Below are positions 19,161 to 28,016 of a stretch of DNA of 64,000 nucleotides, piece by piece. The stretch spans positions 30,055 to 94,054 of the forward strand of contig JAHBYY010000007.1 of NCBI GenBank assembly GCA_019635715.1, read 5' to 3'. Within the stretch, counting starts at the first letter, position 1; each line of letters opens with the position of its first letter. Both the position numbers and the translations under genes were made by a program. The notes under the pieces are model-generated. The model was not told where the DNA came from, ran no database searches, and saw only the letters and a list, made by a program, of their open reading frames with translations. Source of the stretch: Rhizobiaceae bacterium (GTDB taxonomy: Bacteria; Pseudomonadota; Alphaproteobacteria; Rhizobiales; Rhizobiaceae).

Positions 19161-20063
19161 CTATTCTTGTGATTCCAGACTTCCGACTGGAGGCTTTGCG
19201 GTCTTCTCGTCCACCCAGACCTCGCAATTCGAGTGCTCCTGCGCCAACGTGCATGGATAGAGAACCGTGGGTTCATGCATCAGCAGCACCCGCAGGGAAT
19301 GTTGCTTCCATGGACCGCCGTCGCTGATCAGCAGGAGTCGCTTGGAACTCAGGACGTCCTCCATGCCGATCGTCACCGCCATCGGCGGAATGGCCTTCGT
19401 GTCGCCACCTGAGGTCCTGTGGGCGAACGCGATCAGCGTCTCGTCGTTGAGCGCGAGGATCCTGGTCCGCGAGCGCCGCATCTCGTCGAGCGTGATGTTC
19501 CACCAGCGTGACTGCGGCGGTTCGTTGTTGGCGATGTGTCCCGAATAGCCGAAGCCCGCATAGCAAAGATCCGGCTGTCCAGCCGCGCGGATCATGTCGG
19601 AATAGGCGCTCATATTGGCCGGGGTGGGGAAGTGCAGGTTTTCCTCCAGCGGCCGCAGATCTTCGTCAATGCGCGCGAACAGGTTGCGGCGCATGAAGCC
19701 CTGGAAAGACCATTTGTGATCGAGCGGAAGCAGCCTGCATTCCCAGGTCATCCACTCGTCCATGTTGAAACAAACAACATTCCGCCAGGAGATGCGCTCG
19801 CGGTTCGTGATCTCGACAAGTTCGGCATGGTGCCTGATCGGCCCGACAGGGAGGATCAGCACAGTCCGCTCGCCCTCGGCGTTGCGACGCTTGATCAGAT
19901 CCGCAACCTCGCGCGCCAGGGCCGAGAACATCTCTGCCGCCTGGCCATAGATTCTGACGGGAAGGAAACTGTGCTGATCAAGTTCTCCCGCCGGTAGGCG
20001 CATGATCTCCTCCCAGCCGAGCCGGCCGCGAGGCGTGTCTGTTTCTTGTGCCGCAAACTGCAT
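19161..20063 (-). CDS. Glucosamine-6-phosphate isomerase/deaminase-like protein (NagB family)
   Basis: A protein of about 300 residues related to NagB/6-phosphogluconolactonase. FNMDEW corresponds to the NagB catalytic Asp region, and GFGYSGHIANNEP to the GIGxDGHIAFNEP motif of the family, with the central Asp replaced by Ser. It likely acts on a phosphorylated (amino)sugar made by the nearby kinase. I chose ATG 20063 (AAGGG upstream); in-frame ATG 20129 and GTG 20147 are alternatives. First gene of the ABC operon. Confidence 0.8.
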   Translation of the reverse strand: MQFAAQETDTPRGRLGWEEIMRLPAGELDQHSFLPVRIYGQAAEMFSALAREVADLIKRRNAEGERTVLILPVGPIRHHAELVEITNRERISWRNVVCFNMDEWMTWECRLLPLDHKWSFQGFMRRNLFARIDEDLRPLEENLHFPTPANMSAYSDMIRAAGQPDLCYAGFGYSGHIANNEPPQSRWWNITLDEMRRSRTRILALNDETLIAFAHRTSGGDTKAIPPMAVTIGMEDVLSSKRLLLISDGGPWKQHSLRVLLMHEPTVLYPCTLAQEHSNCEVWVDEKTAKPPVGSLESQE

Positions 20064-20490
20064 CCGGAAACCCTTGCCGTTGACCGCGGTGGTGTCTCCT
20101 GCGGCGCTAACAAAATGTTTATTCCACATAAAATAGTTTGTAAACACATATCTTGCTCGTCTCCAACGCGACCCGATCTCGGCACGGTTGGCCGAGATTT
20201 AGACCAGGCGGCGGCGATTTTGAGATGCTGAGGGGAATATTTTCGTAGTCAGATGTACAAACTCTGCGCTACTTCGAGTATTTTACGAGGAAATTGCCGG
20301 CTGAGCAGAGGGTCCCGAAACGTCAGCCTCGGCGGCGACAGGCTGCTGCCCTGGCATGGATGAACAGGATTCCAATCATGAAAGTGTGAAAATCACATTT
20401 TGAATAATGCGCGGCCTGATGCGCCCCGAAAAGGCCCCGCCGTCGCGGTGGGAGCTGGATTGCATTGCCGGGCAGGTGGCGACCTTCAGG
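20064..20490. promoter_or_regulatory. Operon promoter region with candidate DeoR operator
   Basis: No gene is seen in these 427 bases between the DeoR gene and the ABC operon. It contains a near-perfect 21-base palindrome at 20381-20401 (core TGTGA-AAA-TCACA) and a looser TGTTTA / TAAACA pair (20116-20121 and 20141-20146) near the operon start. The position suits an operator for the DeoR protein encoded next door. Promoter elements were not assigned. Confidence 0.45.
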
Positions 20491-21252
20491 TCAGCCGGCA
20501 ATCTCGATGCGGACACCTTCAAACATAGCCCGGTAGTTGCCGCTGGGTTCACAATCCGTAACCAGGATGTCGATCGAGCGCGGGTCCGCGATCGTCACTA
20601 GCCCCGAACGTCCGAACTTCATCCGGTCGGCGGCGAGAATGACGTTCTCTGCCCGTGAAATGACGGCCCGGCTGAAATTGGCTTCCGAAACGCGCTGCGA
20701 CATCAGCCCGTCGCGCAGATCAATCCCCGCCACCGAAAAGATCGCGTACTTGACCCGAAACTGGGAAATATAGGCGATGGCCGACTCGTCGAGCGCCGCC
20801 CCGTCGTCGGCCGTCAGCCGCCCACCTGCCATGAAGACCGCGTTGTCCGACTGAAATGCCAGGCTTCGGGCCACGTCGACCGAATTCGTGACGACCGTAA
20901 GCCGTCTGCGAACGCTCAGGGCCTGGGCTACAAAAGTTGCGGTCGTCCCGGTCTCGATGATCATGGAATCGCCGTCCTTGACGATCTCGGCGATGGCTTG
21001 ACCGATTCGCAGCTTGCCCTCGCCGTTTTCCCGGAGGCGCTCATGGAAGGGGGTGTCAAAAAATGCCGACGGCAACGCCGCGCCGCCGTGGATCTTGTTC
21101 AGGAGGCCCTTCCGCTGCAGTTCCTTGACGTCGCGCCGGATGGTTTCTCCCGAGACCTGAAGCCGCTCGGCCAGGGTGGCGATCTCGATCGACCCGTCCT
21201 TGGACACAACCTCAACGATCTGGGACTGCCTAAACGTCTTCTTCGTTTGCAC
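20491..21252 (-). CDS. DeoR/GlpR-family transcriptional regulator
   Basis: A 253-residue DeoR-type repressor. The N-terminal helix-turn-helix (about residues 8-55) includes LAERLQVSGETIRRDVKEL, typical of DeoR proteins, followed by KIHGGA and the sugar-phosphate sensing domain with the ETGTTATFVAQAL loop. DeoR proteins usually sense a phosphosugar of the pathway they control, which fits the kinase and NagB-like genes nearby. It is transcribed toward the ABC operon. Confidence 0.92.
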   Translation of the reverse strand: MQTKKTFRQSQIVEVVSKDGSIEIATLAERLQVSGETIRRDVKELQRKGLLNKIHGGAALPSAFFDTPFHERLRENGEGKLRIGQAIAEIVKDGDSMIIETGTTATFVAQALSVRRRLTVVTNSVDVARSLAFQSDNAVFMAGGRLTADDGAALDESAIAYISQFRVKYAIFSVAGIDLRDGLMSQRVSEANFSRAVISRAENVILAADRMKFGRSGLVTIADPRSIDILVTDCEPSGNYRAMFEGVRIEIAG

Positions 21253-21656
21253 GCGTCAAATCCCGCCAGGCTGCGCTCGCCAGCTCTTCCCGAAACAAGT
21301 GTTAGATGAATCGAATGGCTTTCTCCAGCCTGTCCGATCTGAACCGGAACGGGTCCACCTTCTCAAGGGTTGCATCCGCCGGCAAACTCGGGCGGTTCAC
21401 GCAAACTCCAGGTGGAGGAAAACTCAGGGGCAGGTCAGCATCGATGCATTTGGTCGCATGTTCGCCGTCGGTGGCGGCATCGTCCTCGTCGCGGGCATCC
21501 CGCTATTGCCGGGGCTCGTCGCCCGCGGCATTCTCGACCGGAGGCTTTGTGGCCAGAGGCCTTTTCCCCGCCCGCCCGCGGGCGGTATCCTGATGACCTG
21601 CGGATGGCGGTTCGTGGCCGCCGCCTTTGGCCGGCCCGCCGGTTCACACCAGTCTG
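21253..21656. other. Gap without a recognised gene
   Basis: About 404 bases between the DeoR start and the stop of the dehydrogenase gene. Several plus-strand frames are open but none has a recognisable domain, a good ribosome site or a family match I know. I see no RNA gene, strong hairpin or repeat here. Confidence 0.4.
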
Positions 21657-22553
21657 TTAGTCCTTCGGCCGGCGATCGATGCCGGCCATCTGCTCCAATA
21701 CCGCGCAGACGCTGGCCGTGTCCTGGAGTTCGCGTCCGGTGGCGGCGCCGACGTGATAGAGTTGCCCCGCCGCGGCGAAGACCGGCGTGGAGACGTTCAG
21801 CCCGGCCGCGAAATCGCCGATGATGGCGAGGTCCTTGAGATGGGTGCGGACGGTCGCGGTGGCCTTGTCGTAGCTGTTGTCGCGCATCAGCGGGCCGCGC
21901 ACCTGGAACATGCGCGAGGAGCCGGCGCTGTCGGCGAGCGTGTCGTAGATCAGGGCCGGGTCGAGGCCGGCCTTCATGCCGAGCACCATCGCCTCGCCGG
22001 CCGCGACATTGTGGATGGTCACCAGCAGGTTGGCGACATATTTCATGATGCTGCCGTTGCCGAACGCGCCGAGATAGCGCTGCGCGCGGGACATGCCGTG
22101 CATCGCCGGCAGGGCCGTCCGGTAGGCCGCCTCGTCGCCGCTGGCGAAGACGACCAGATCCCTGTTCATGGCCTGTGCGCCCGTGCCGCTCAGCGGGCAG
22201 TCGAGCAGGGTCTTGCCTGACGCGGCGAGCCTCGCCTCAGCCGCGCGCTTGTCGGCGAGCGGCAGGGTCGAACATTCGATCAGGATCGCCGGCCCGGACG
22301 CGGCGGCGAGGCCGTCAGGCCCATCGATCGCGGCATGCAGGGCGGCCGGGGAGGGCAGGGAGAGGAAGATGATCTGCGCCGCCTCGGCAACCGCGCGGGG
22401 CGACGGGCAGGGCGTGCCGCCCTCGCGCTGCAGGCGGGCCATCGCTTCCGAGGACGGATCGTAGCCCGCGACTGCGAAGCCGTGCTTCAGCAGGTTGTGG
22501 CTCATGGCGAAGCCCATGACGCCGACGCCCACCATGCCGATCGTTTGTGACAT
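21657..22553 (-). CDS. NAD(P)-dependent beta-hydroxyacid dehydrogenase (HIBADH family)
   Basis: A 298-residue member of the 3-hydroxyisobutyrate/6-phosphogluconate dehydrogenase family. The Rossmann glycines are in GMVGVGVMG; DCPLSGTGAQA is the substrate loop and the conserved Lys is in NGSIMKYVANLL. Such enzymes oxidise beta-hydroxyacids (3-hydroxyisobutyrate, threonate, tartronate). The ATG at 22553 has AGGAG that directly abuts a MITE. Without the MITE it would start 9 bases after the fused transporter gene, so it was part of that operon. Confidence 0.88.
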   Translation of the reverse strand: MSQTIGMVGVGVMGFAMSHNLLKHGFAVAGYDPSSEAMARLQREGGTPCPSPRAVAEAAQIIFLSLPSPAALHAAIDGPDGLAAASGPAILIECSTLPLADKRAAEARLAASGKTLLDCPLSGTGAQAMNRDLVVFASGDEAAYRTALPAMHGMSRAQRYLGAFGNGSIMKYVANLLVTIHNVAAGEAMVLGMKAGLDPALIYDTLADSAGSSRMFQVRGPLMRDNSYDKATATVRTHLKDLAIIGDFAAGLNVSTPVFAAAGQLYHVGAATGRELQDTASVCAVLEQMAGIDRRPKD

Positions 22554-22563
22554 TGCCTGCTCC

Positions 22564-22864
22564 TAGAGCGAGATGAGGTTGGATTGAACCATTCTGCCGG
22601 CGATGGTTTGGGGCAAGGTCGAGGGCTTCTGCGCGGTCGTACCGGCGGTACGGCCAATGCAGAAGACCGAAGGATTTGACCCAAGCCAGCCCGGCCCTGC
22701 GGGTTTGCGTTCGACGGGCGCCCGCGGCGTCGGCTTGCTCGGCCGTACCACCGGTACGACCTTCGCCATTGGGCGAGCCGCTTGTCTCGCCGTCCTTCGG
22801 ACTCTGGCGGATCGCCGCCTCGAACGCCAAACTGAATGGCTCAATCCAGCCTCATCTCGCTCTA
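22564..22864. mobile_element. MITE-like element, about 297 bp with TA target duplication
   Basis: Terminal inverted repeats of 29 bases (22566-22594 and 22834-22862, outer end GAGCGAGATGAGG) match with two differences and are flanked on both sides by TA. Inside lies a further inverted pair of 20 bases (22636-22655 and 22741-22760, one difference). It has no transposase, so it is a non-autonomous element of a type that uses TA targets (IS630/Tc1-like, inferred). It lies exactly between the stop codon of the fused transporter gene and the ribosome site of the dehydrogenase gene. Confidence 0.82.
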
Positions 22865-25345
22865 ATGTGCCGCTGCGGTGCGGGCGCGGGTGCGCGAATA
22901 CATCGCCGTCGCCGCCAGGATCAGCAGGCCGGGCAGCCAGTACTGCCATGCCGTGCCGAGACCGAGGAAGCCGGATGTGGCGGTGATCTCCTGCACCAGG
23001 ATGACGCCCGCCAGCGCCCCGAGGAACGAACCACGCCCGCCGAAGATGCTGGCCCCGCCGAGAACGACGGCGGAGATGCTCTGCAGCGTGTAGTTCTGGC
23101 CGACCGTCGGATCGCCGACGCCGACCTGCGCCGCCAGCATGAAACCGCCGATCGCCGTCAGCACCGAGCAGGACACATAGGCCAGGATGACGCTGCGGTT
23201 GACGCGGGCGCCGGCGCGGTGCGCGGCGACCTCGCTCGAGCCGATGGCGCGCAGCTCCATGCCATAGCGCGTCTTGCGAAGGGCCCATTCCAGCAGCAGC
23301 GCGGTGGCGACTGCGGCGAGGAAGGCGAGCGGCAGCGGCCCGATCCGCATGGTCAGCGTCTGGACGATCTCGCGCCGGAAAAAGCCGTCCGGCACGGAGC
23401 GCAGCACGAGCGAGACGCCCTGCAGGGCGATGAACATGGCAAGGGTGGTGATCAGCGGCGACAGGCCGACGATGCGTATGAGCACTCCGTTGACCAGCCC
23501 CACGAGTGCCGCCGCGCCGATCGCCACCACCAGGCCGAGGAGGAATTCCGGAGGCGAGTTCAATTCCGTGGCAAAGAATGAGAGGATGACGACCGTTAGG
23601 CCCGTCAGCGGGCCGACCGACAGATCTATGCCGCCGGTCAACAGGACGATGAGCTGGCCCATCGCGATGAAGGCCAGCGCGCTGGCGAGGAAGAGCGTGC
23701 CGTTGAGACTTCGGACGCTGAGGAAACGCTCGTTGACAGTCGTCGTGTAGAGGCCGAGCACGACGATCAGCGCCAGCAGAATCAGCGTCGGGGCGAGATC
23801 GCCGGAGAAGAAGCGCTTCAGCCCCTCATGGCCGGACTTGTGGACGTCGGCCTCGCGATGGCCGGCAGCGCCGATCGCGGCGCCGGTGATCTTCTCTTCG
23901 GTCAGATCGTCGCCGGTCAGCTCGCGCACGACCTTGCCGCGCGAAAATACCAGCACCCGGTCACAAAGACCCTGAAGCTCGATAGCGTCCGAGGACAGCA
24001 CCACGACGCCTGCGCCCTTGGCGGCGATCTCGCGGATCACCCGGTAGAGTTCGACGCGCGCACCGGCATCGACGCCGCGCGTCGGCTCGTCGGCGAGAAA
24101 CACGGACGGCTCGGCGGCCATCGAACGGGCGAACAGCACCTTCTGCTGGTTGCCGCCCGACAAGGTCGATATCGCTACCTCCGGCGACGGCGTCTTCACT
24201 GCCAGTGAACGGATGAATGAGCCGACCAGGCTCGTCTCGGCATTGCGCGAGACGAAGCCGAAGCCCGCGAGCCTGTCGAGCACCAGCGCCGTGGCGTTCT
24301 CGCGCACCGTCAGCGGCAGGAAGGCACCCTCGGTGTGGCGATCGCCAGGCAGATAGATGATGCCGCCATCCTGCGCCGCGACGGGATTGGACAGCCGCAC
24401 CGCCTTTCCATCGACGGACAGCTCGCCACTGACGGAGACGAGACCGGCAAGCGCGCGGATGAAGTCGCGCTGGCCATTGCCTTCGACGCCGGCCAGGCCG
24501 ACCACCTCTCCAGGGCGAAGCTGCAGGTCGACGCCCTGCAGCTTGCCGCCACGCAGGGCCTTGGCATCCAGAATCGGTGCGCCCGCGTCGCGCTGCGTCG
24601 TCTTGTCAGGAAAGGCGCGCCCGACGGAGCGGCCGATGATGAGTGCGAGGATTTCCTCTTCCGAAATGCCGGTGGCGGGGAATGTGCCGCGCATCCGGCC
24701 GTCACGCAGGATCGTTATCCGGTCGGCCACACGGCGCACCTCCGGCAGGCGATGCGAGATGTAGACGACGGCCGTGCCCTGCGCCTTGATGCGTGCAATC
24801 TGGTCGAAAAGCCTTTCCGTTTCGACGGCGGTGAGCGCCTCCGTCGGCTCGTCGAGTACCAGCACCTTCGGCTGGAGGGCCAGTGCCCGGGCGATCTCGA
24901 CCAGTTGCCGCTCGGCGATGCTGAGGTCCGAGACGCGCAGGCGCTTGTCGAAGTCGGCGCCGACTTCGGCAAGCTGCCGGTCTATCCATTCCGACGACGA
25001 GGCGGCCGATGCGCGCCGTTCGGCAGGGACGCAATAGAGGAGGTTCTCGGCGACGGTAAGGTCGTCGAGAACCGACGTATGCTGGTAGACGACGCTCAGG
25101 CCGAGCGCCTGGGCACGGGCCGGATCGGCCTCGCCCAGCGCCTCGCCGCCGATCTCGATGGTTCCGGAGTCCGGGGCGGTGGCACCGGCCGCCACCGCCA
25201 TCAGCGTCGACTTGCCCGCACCGTTCTCGCCCAGGAGCGCGTGCACCTCGCCCTCGACCACCTCCAGCGTGACGCCGCCGAGGGCGGTCACGCCTGGATA
25301 GGTCTTGACGACGTTGACGAGGCGGAGGACGGGAAGGCCGGGCAT
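22862..25345 (-). CDS. Fused ABC transporter ATPase-permease (ribose type)
   Basis: An 827-residue fusion. Residues 1 to about 500 are a double ABC ATPase: Walker [10 protein letters not shown], signature-like DLSIAERQ, Walker B VLVLDEPTEALT, then a degenerate second site (GVEGNGQRD) with LSGGNQQK and ADEPTRGVD. From about 520 on it is an RbsC-like permease with [13 protein letters not shown] and VVLGGASIFGGRGS. These parts are normally separate proteins. The frame is continuous with no sign of frameshift. Its TAG stop is made by the TA target and first base of the MITE. It follows its binding-protein gene by 12 bases. Confidence 0.93.
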   Translation of the reverse strand: MPGLPVLRLVNVVKTYPGVTALGGVTLEVVEGEVHALLGENGAGKSTLMAVAAGATAPDSGTIEIGGEALGEADPARAQALGLSVVYQHTSVLDDLTVAENLLYCVPAERRASAASSSEWIDRQLAEVGADFDKRLRVSDLSIAERQLVEIARALALQPKVLVLDEPTEALTAVETERLFDQIARIKAQGTAVVYISHRLPEVRRVADRITILRDGRMRGTFPATGISEEEILALIIGRSVGRAFPDKTTQRDAGAPILDAKALRGGKLQGVDLQLRPGEVVGLAGVEGNGQRDFIRALAGLVSVSGELSVDGKAVRLSNPVAAQDGGIIYLPGDRHTEGAFLPLTVRENATALVLDRLAGFGFVSRNAETSLVGSFIRSLAVKTPSPEVAISTLSGGNQQKVLFARSMAAEPSVFLADEPTRGVDAGARVELYRVIREIAAKGAGVVVLSSDAIELQGLCDRVLVFSRGKVVRELTGDDLTEEKITGAAIGAAGHREADVHKSGHEGLKRFFSGDLAPTLILLALIVVLGLYTTTVNERFLSVRSLNGTLFLASALAFIAMGQLIVLLTGGIDLSVGPLTGLTVVILSFFATELNSPPEFLLGLVVAIGAAALVGLVNGVLIRIVGLSPLITTLAMFIALQGVSLVLRSVPDGFFRREIVQTLTMRIGPLPLAFLAAVATALLLEWALRKTRYGMELRAIGSSEVAAHRAGARVNRSVILAYVSCSVLTAIGGFMLAAQVGVGDPTVGQNYTLQSISAVVLGGASIFGGRGSFLGALAGVILVQEITATSGFLGLGTAWQYWLPGLLILAATAMYSRTRARTAAAH

Positions 25346-25357
25346 GCGTGTCGTCCG

Positions 25358-26464
25358 TTACTCGGTCTTGCCGAACTCGGCGAGTTCGCCCGGCTTGAAC
25401 CCGGACGAGGCGAAGGTGTCGGGAGCCTCGTTCGGATCGCAGGCCGGCGCCTTGCCGCCCGGCAGCGAGCTTTCGAAGATGCCGAGGTCGAAACGCAGCG
25501 GCTCCTTGTTCTCGATGCCCTGGAAGGCCGCGATGGCCTTGCGGGCGGCGACGCGCCCGATCCAGTTGCGGCCGGAGATCGTGCCGATCTGGAAATTCGG
25601 ATTGTCGCCCTTCAGCTTCTCGTACTCGCAGGACAGTGCGTTCGCCTCGAGCGAGGTGACCGGCACCAGCGGCTTGTTGGCGGCCTGGTAGGCGCGGATG
25701 ACGCCCAAGGTCGCGAAGCCGTCGCTGTCGTTGATGACGGCGTCGATCTTCGGATATTTCGCCAGCATCGCCGACATCGCCTGCTGGACCTGCGCGGCAT
25801 CCCAGTTGGTCACCGGCCAGTCGGCATAGCCGGTCAGCAGCGTCATCTTGGGATGGTTCTTGAAGGTGTCCTCGATGCCCTTCAACGCATTGCCCGAGAC
25901 CGGGTTGCCGGCCGGGCCGCCGAGGAACACGACGTTGCCTTCGCCGCCCGTCGCCTCGATCACCCAGTTGGCCCAGGACACGCCCGCGGCGTGCTCGTCC
26001 CAGTCGAGATACTCGACATAGTCCTTGCCGTTCTCGCCGCCCGGATCGGCTGCCCACGGCACAACCTTGACGCCGGCGTCTGTGGCGCCCTGCAGCGACG
26101 GCAGTTGCGCCTTGCCCCAGTCGGGGATGATGACGAGCGCGTCGATGCCTTCCGAGACCATGCCGTTGACGTCGGCGATCGACTTCTGCAGGTCCATCTG
26201 GCCGATGCGCACGAGCTGCTTGACGTTGGCGCACTTGGCCGCCTCGGAGCGGACAGCCGCCATCGACGCCTTCGACCAGCCGTTGACGCCGAAGCCGTCG
26301 TGGATGCCGAGCACCATCTCCTTGTCGCCGCAGAAGGCCGTGTCGTCGGTCTTGCCGGCCGCCTGGACGACGGCGGCGGCGTCCTGCGCCATCGACGCCG
26401 GGGCGCCGAGCAGAAGGGCCGCGAGCGAACTCGCCGCCAGCAGGGTCGAGCGTGAGAATGCCAT
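25358..26464 (-). CDS. ABC transporter substrate-binding protein (sugar-type)
   Basis: A 368-residue periplasmic binding protein with a signal peptide ending at ASMA before QD (about residue 26). It belongs to the Peripla_BP_4/ribose-type group, with two lobes linked by hinge segments. Two or more cysteines (FCGDKE, AAKCANV, LSCEYEK, APACDPN) could form disulfides in the periplasm. The ATG at 26464 has GGGAGGAATAG upstream. It supplies ligand to the fused ATPase-permease and the second permease. Confidence 0.9.
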   Translation of the reverse strand: MAFSRSTLLAASSLAALLLGAPASMAQDAAAVVQAAGKTDDTAFCGDKEMVLGIHDGFGVNGWSKASMAAVRSEAAKCANVKQLVRIGQMDLQKSIADVNGMVSEGIDALVIIPDWGKAQLPSLQGATDAGVKVVPWAADPGGENGKDYVEYLDWDEHAAGVSWANWVIEATGGEGNVVFLGGPAGNPVSGNALKGIEDTFKNHPKMTLLTGYADWPVTNWDAAQVQQAMSAMLAKYPKIDAVINDSDGFATLGVIRAYQAANKPLVPVTSLEANALSCEYEKLKGDNPNFQIGTISGRNWIGRVAARKAIAAFQGIENKEPLRFDLGIFESSLPGGKAPACDPNEAPDTFASSGFKPGELAEFGKTE

Positions 26465-26543
26465 GATGTCTATTCCTCCCGTTGGTTCTGTTTCGAATCC
26501 GTTCGAGCCGCTGCGACCGCCCGGCCGCGGCGGCGTCGTTGCC

Positions 26544-27557
26544 TCATCCCGGCGCATCCCGATTGTCCGGCGCGAGCTGCTGCGCCGGTTGCGGTCGCCG
26601 GCTTGGCCTGAGCATCGCCTGCCACGGCACCAGCCGGATCGACATGCCGAGAATGATGATCAGCGCCTGGATGATGAACTGCGCCGAGGTCGGTGCGCCG
26701 AGCCCGATGGTGAGCTGCTGGAGCTGCACCAGGAAGATGGCACCGAGTCCCGTCGCCGCCACGCTGCCGGCGCCGCCGAGCAGCGACGTTCCCCCGAGCA
26801 CCACGACGGTGATGACCGGCAGCAGATAGGAGTGGCCGACCAGCAGGCTGGGGACGCCGAGATAGCCGGCGAGCAGCACGCCGGCGAGCGCATAGAAGAA
26901 GCCCGCGGCGGCATAGGTGGCGATCTTGTAGCCGGTGACGCGCATGCCGGCGGCGCGCGCCGCGCGTGCGCTGGTGCCGACCGCGACAAAGCGGCGGCCC
27001 ACCACCGTGGCCCGCACGAACACTTCGACGATCACGATCGCCGCCAGTGCGAACAGCGCGAGATACGGGATCCCGGCGGCGCGGCCGACGGCGAAGCCAC
27101 TCAGCAGCGACGGGACCGCGTTGGTCGAGGTGCCCTTGGTCAGGTAGAAAACGGTGCCGTAGAGCAGGGCGTTCACCGCCAGGGTGGCCACGAGGGGGGT
27201 CACGAAGAAGCGGGTGATGGCGATGCCGCAGATCACGCCGGAGATCATGCCGCTGGCCAGCGCCATGGCGATCCAGAGCGGCAGGGATGCGTTGCTGCCG
27301 AGCGGGAACTGGCTCACCAGCACTGCGGCCAGCGAGATCACGCCCGGCACCGACAGATCGAGGCCGCCCTGCTGGATGACCAGCGTCTGGCCGGTCGCCG
27401 CAATGGCGAGAATTCCCGCGAAGGACAGTACCGTGAGCAGCGAGCTCGCCGAAACGCTGCCCTGCGCCAGCAAGGGGCTGACCGCAAACAGGATGATCGT
27501 GGCCGGCAGGATGAGCAGGAACTGCGGCGGCAGGAACGCCCGGATGCGGTCGATCAT
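26544..27557 (-). CDS. Ribose-type ABC transporter permease
   Basis: A 337-residue RbsC-like permease with QQGGLDLSVPGVISL and VVLGGTSLLGGAGS, the two conserved cytoplasmic loops of CUT2 permeases. With the permease half of the fused protein this gives a heterodimeric channel. The ATG at 27557 follows GGGGGAAG; an upstream GTG at 27617 would add 20 polar residues before the first helix. It starts the transporter part of the operon. Confidence 0.9.
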   Translation of the reverse strand: MIDRIRAFLPPQFLLILPATIILFAVSPLLAQGSVSASSLLTVLSFAGILAIAATGQTLVIQQGGLDLSVPGVISLAAVLVSQFPLGSNASLPLWIAMALASGMISGVICGIAITRFFVTPLVATLAVNALLYGTVFYLTKGTSTNAVPSLLSGFAVGRAAGIPYLALFALAAIVIVEVFVRATVVGRRFVAVGTSARAARAAGMRVTGYKIATYAAAGFFYALAGVLLAGYLGVPSLLVGHSYLLPVITVVVLGGTSLLGGAGSVAATGLGAIFLVQLQQLTIGLGAPTSAQFIIQALIIILGMSIRLVPWQAMLRPSRRPQPAQQLAPDNRDAPG

Positions 27558-27624
27558 GGGGAAGCTTCCCCCGGACCGCGGCGAAGCGGGCCGCGGCGCG
27601 GCGCGAGCGTCGGCCACGTCCCTG

Positions 27625-27930
27625 TCACGGCCGGTCCAGGAATGACGTGGAAGCCGGCGCCTTCGCCCGCTTCGGCGCGCCGAGCGCGACGGCCTCGGCT
27701 TTCAGGCCCTTGCGCGCGGGCGGCGTGCAGCAGCCGCAGCCGACGCGATGCGCCTTGCCAGATCTGGCGACGGCCTTCGGCTGCGCGCCGAAGCCGAGCT
27801 GTGCGCTCGCGAGCTGCCGCGGCGACAGGTGCCCGCACGCCGGACAGGCGCAGGGCTCCGCGAACAGCGCGACGGAGCGAAACTCCTCGAACGAGCCGCA
27901 CCGATCGCAGTCGTAGGCATAGAGCGGCAT
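27625..27930 (-). CDS. FmdB-family zinc-ribbon protein
   Basis: A 101-residue protein beginning MPLYAYDC with a zinc ribbon CDRC (C8, C11) and CPAC (C29, C32), the pattern of FmdB, a putative regulator first seen beside formamidase genes. The tail is basic and has an extra Cys-rich patch GCGCC. It lies between the amidohydrolase and permease genes on the same strand, which fits a role with amide or N-ring metabolism. Regulatory function is inferred only from the family. Confidence 0.75.
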   Translation of the reverse strand: MPLYAYDCDRCGSFEEFRSVALFAEPCACPACGHLSPRQLASAQLGFGAQPKAVARSGKAHRVGCGCCTPPARKGLKAEAVALGAPKRAKAPASTSFLDRP

Positions 27931-28016
27931 CCGGCAACTCCGTCCCGGCTGGCAACCCGGGGATGCGGGCCGCAACCCGGTCCGCGCCTTGGAACACTCT
28001 TGGACTCCGGACCCGA

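Noticed and set aside
21306-21823. Short plus-strand frames in the gap after the DeoR gene
   Set aside because: No ribosome site, no recognisable domain, and they run into the dehydrogenase gene on the other strand.
24335-26455. 706-codon plus-strand open frame
   Set aside because: It is the antisense shadow of the fused ABC protein and its binding protein.
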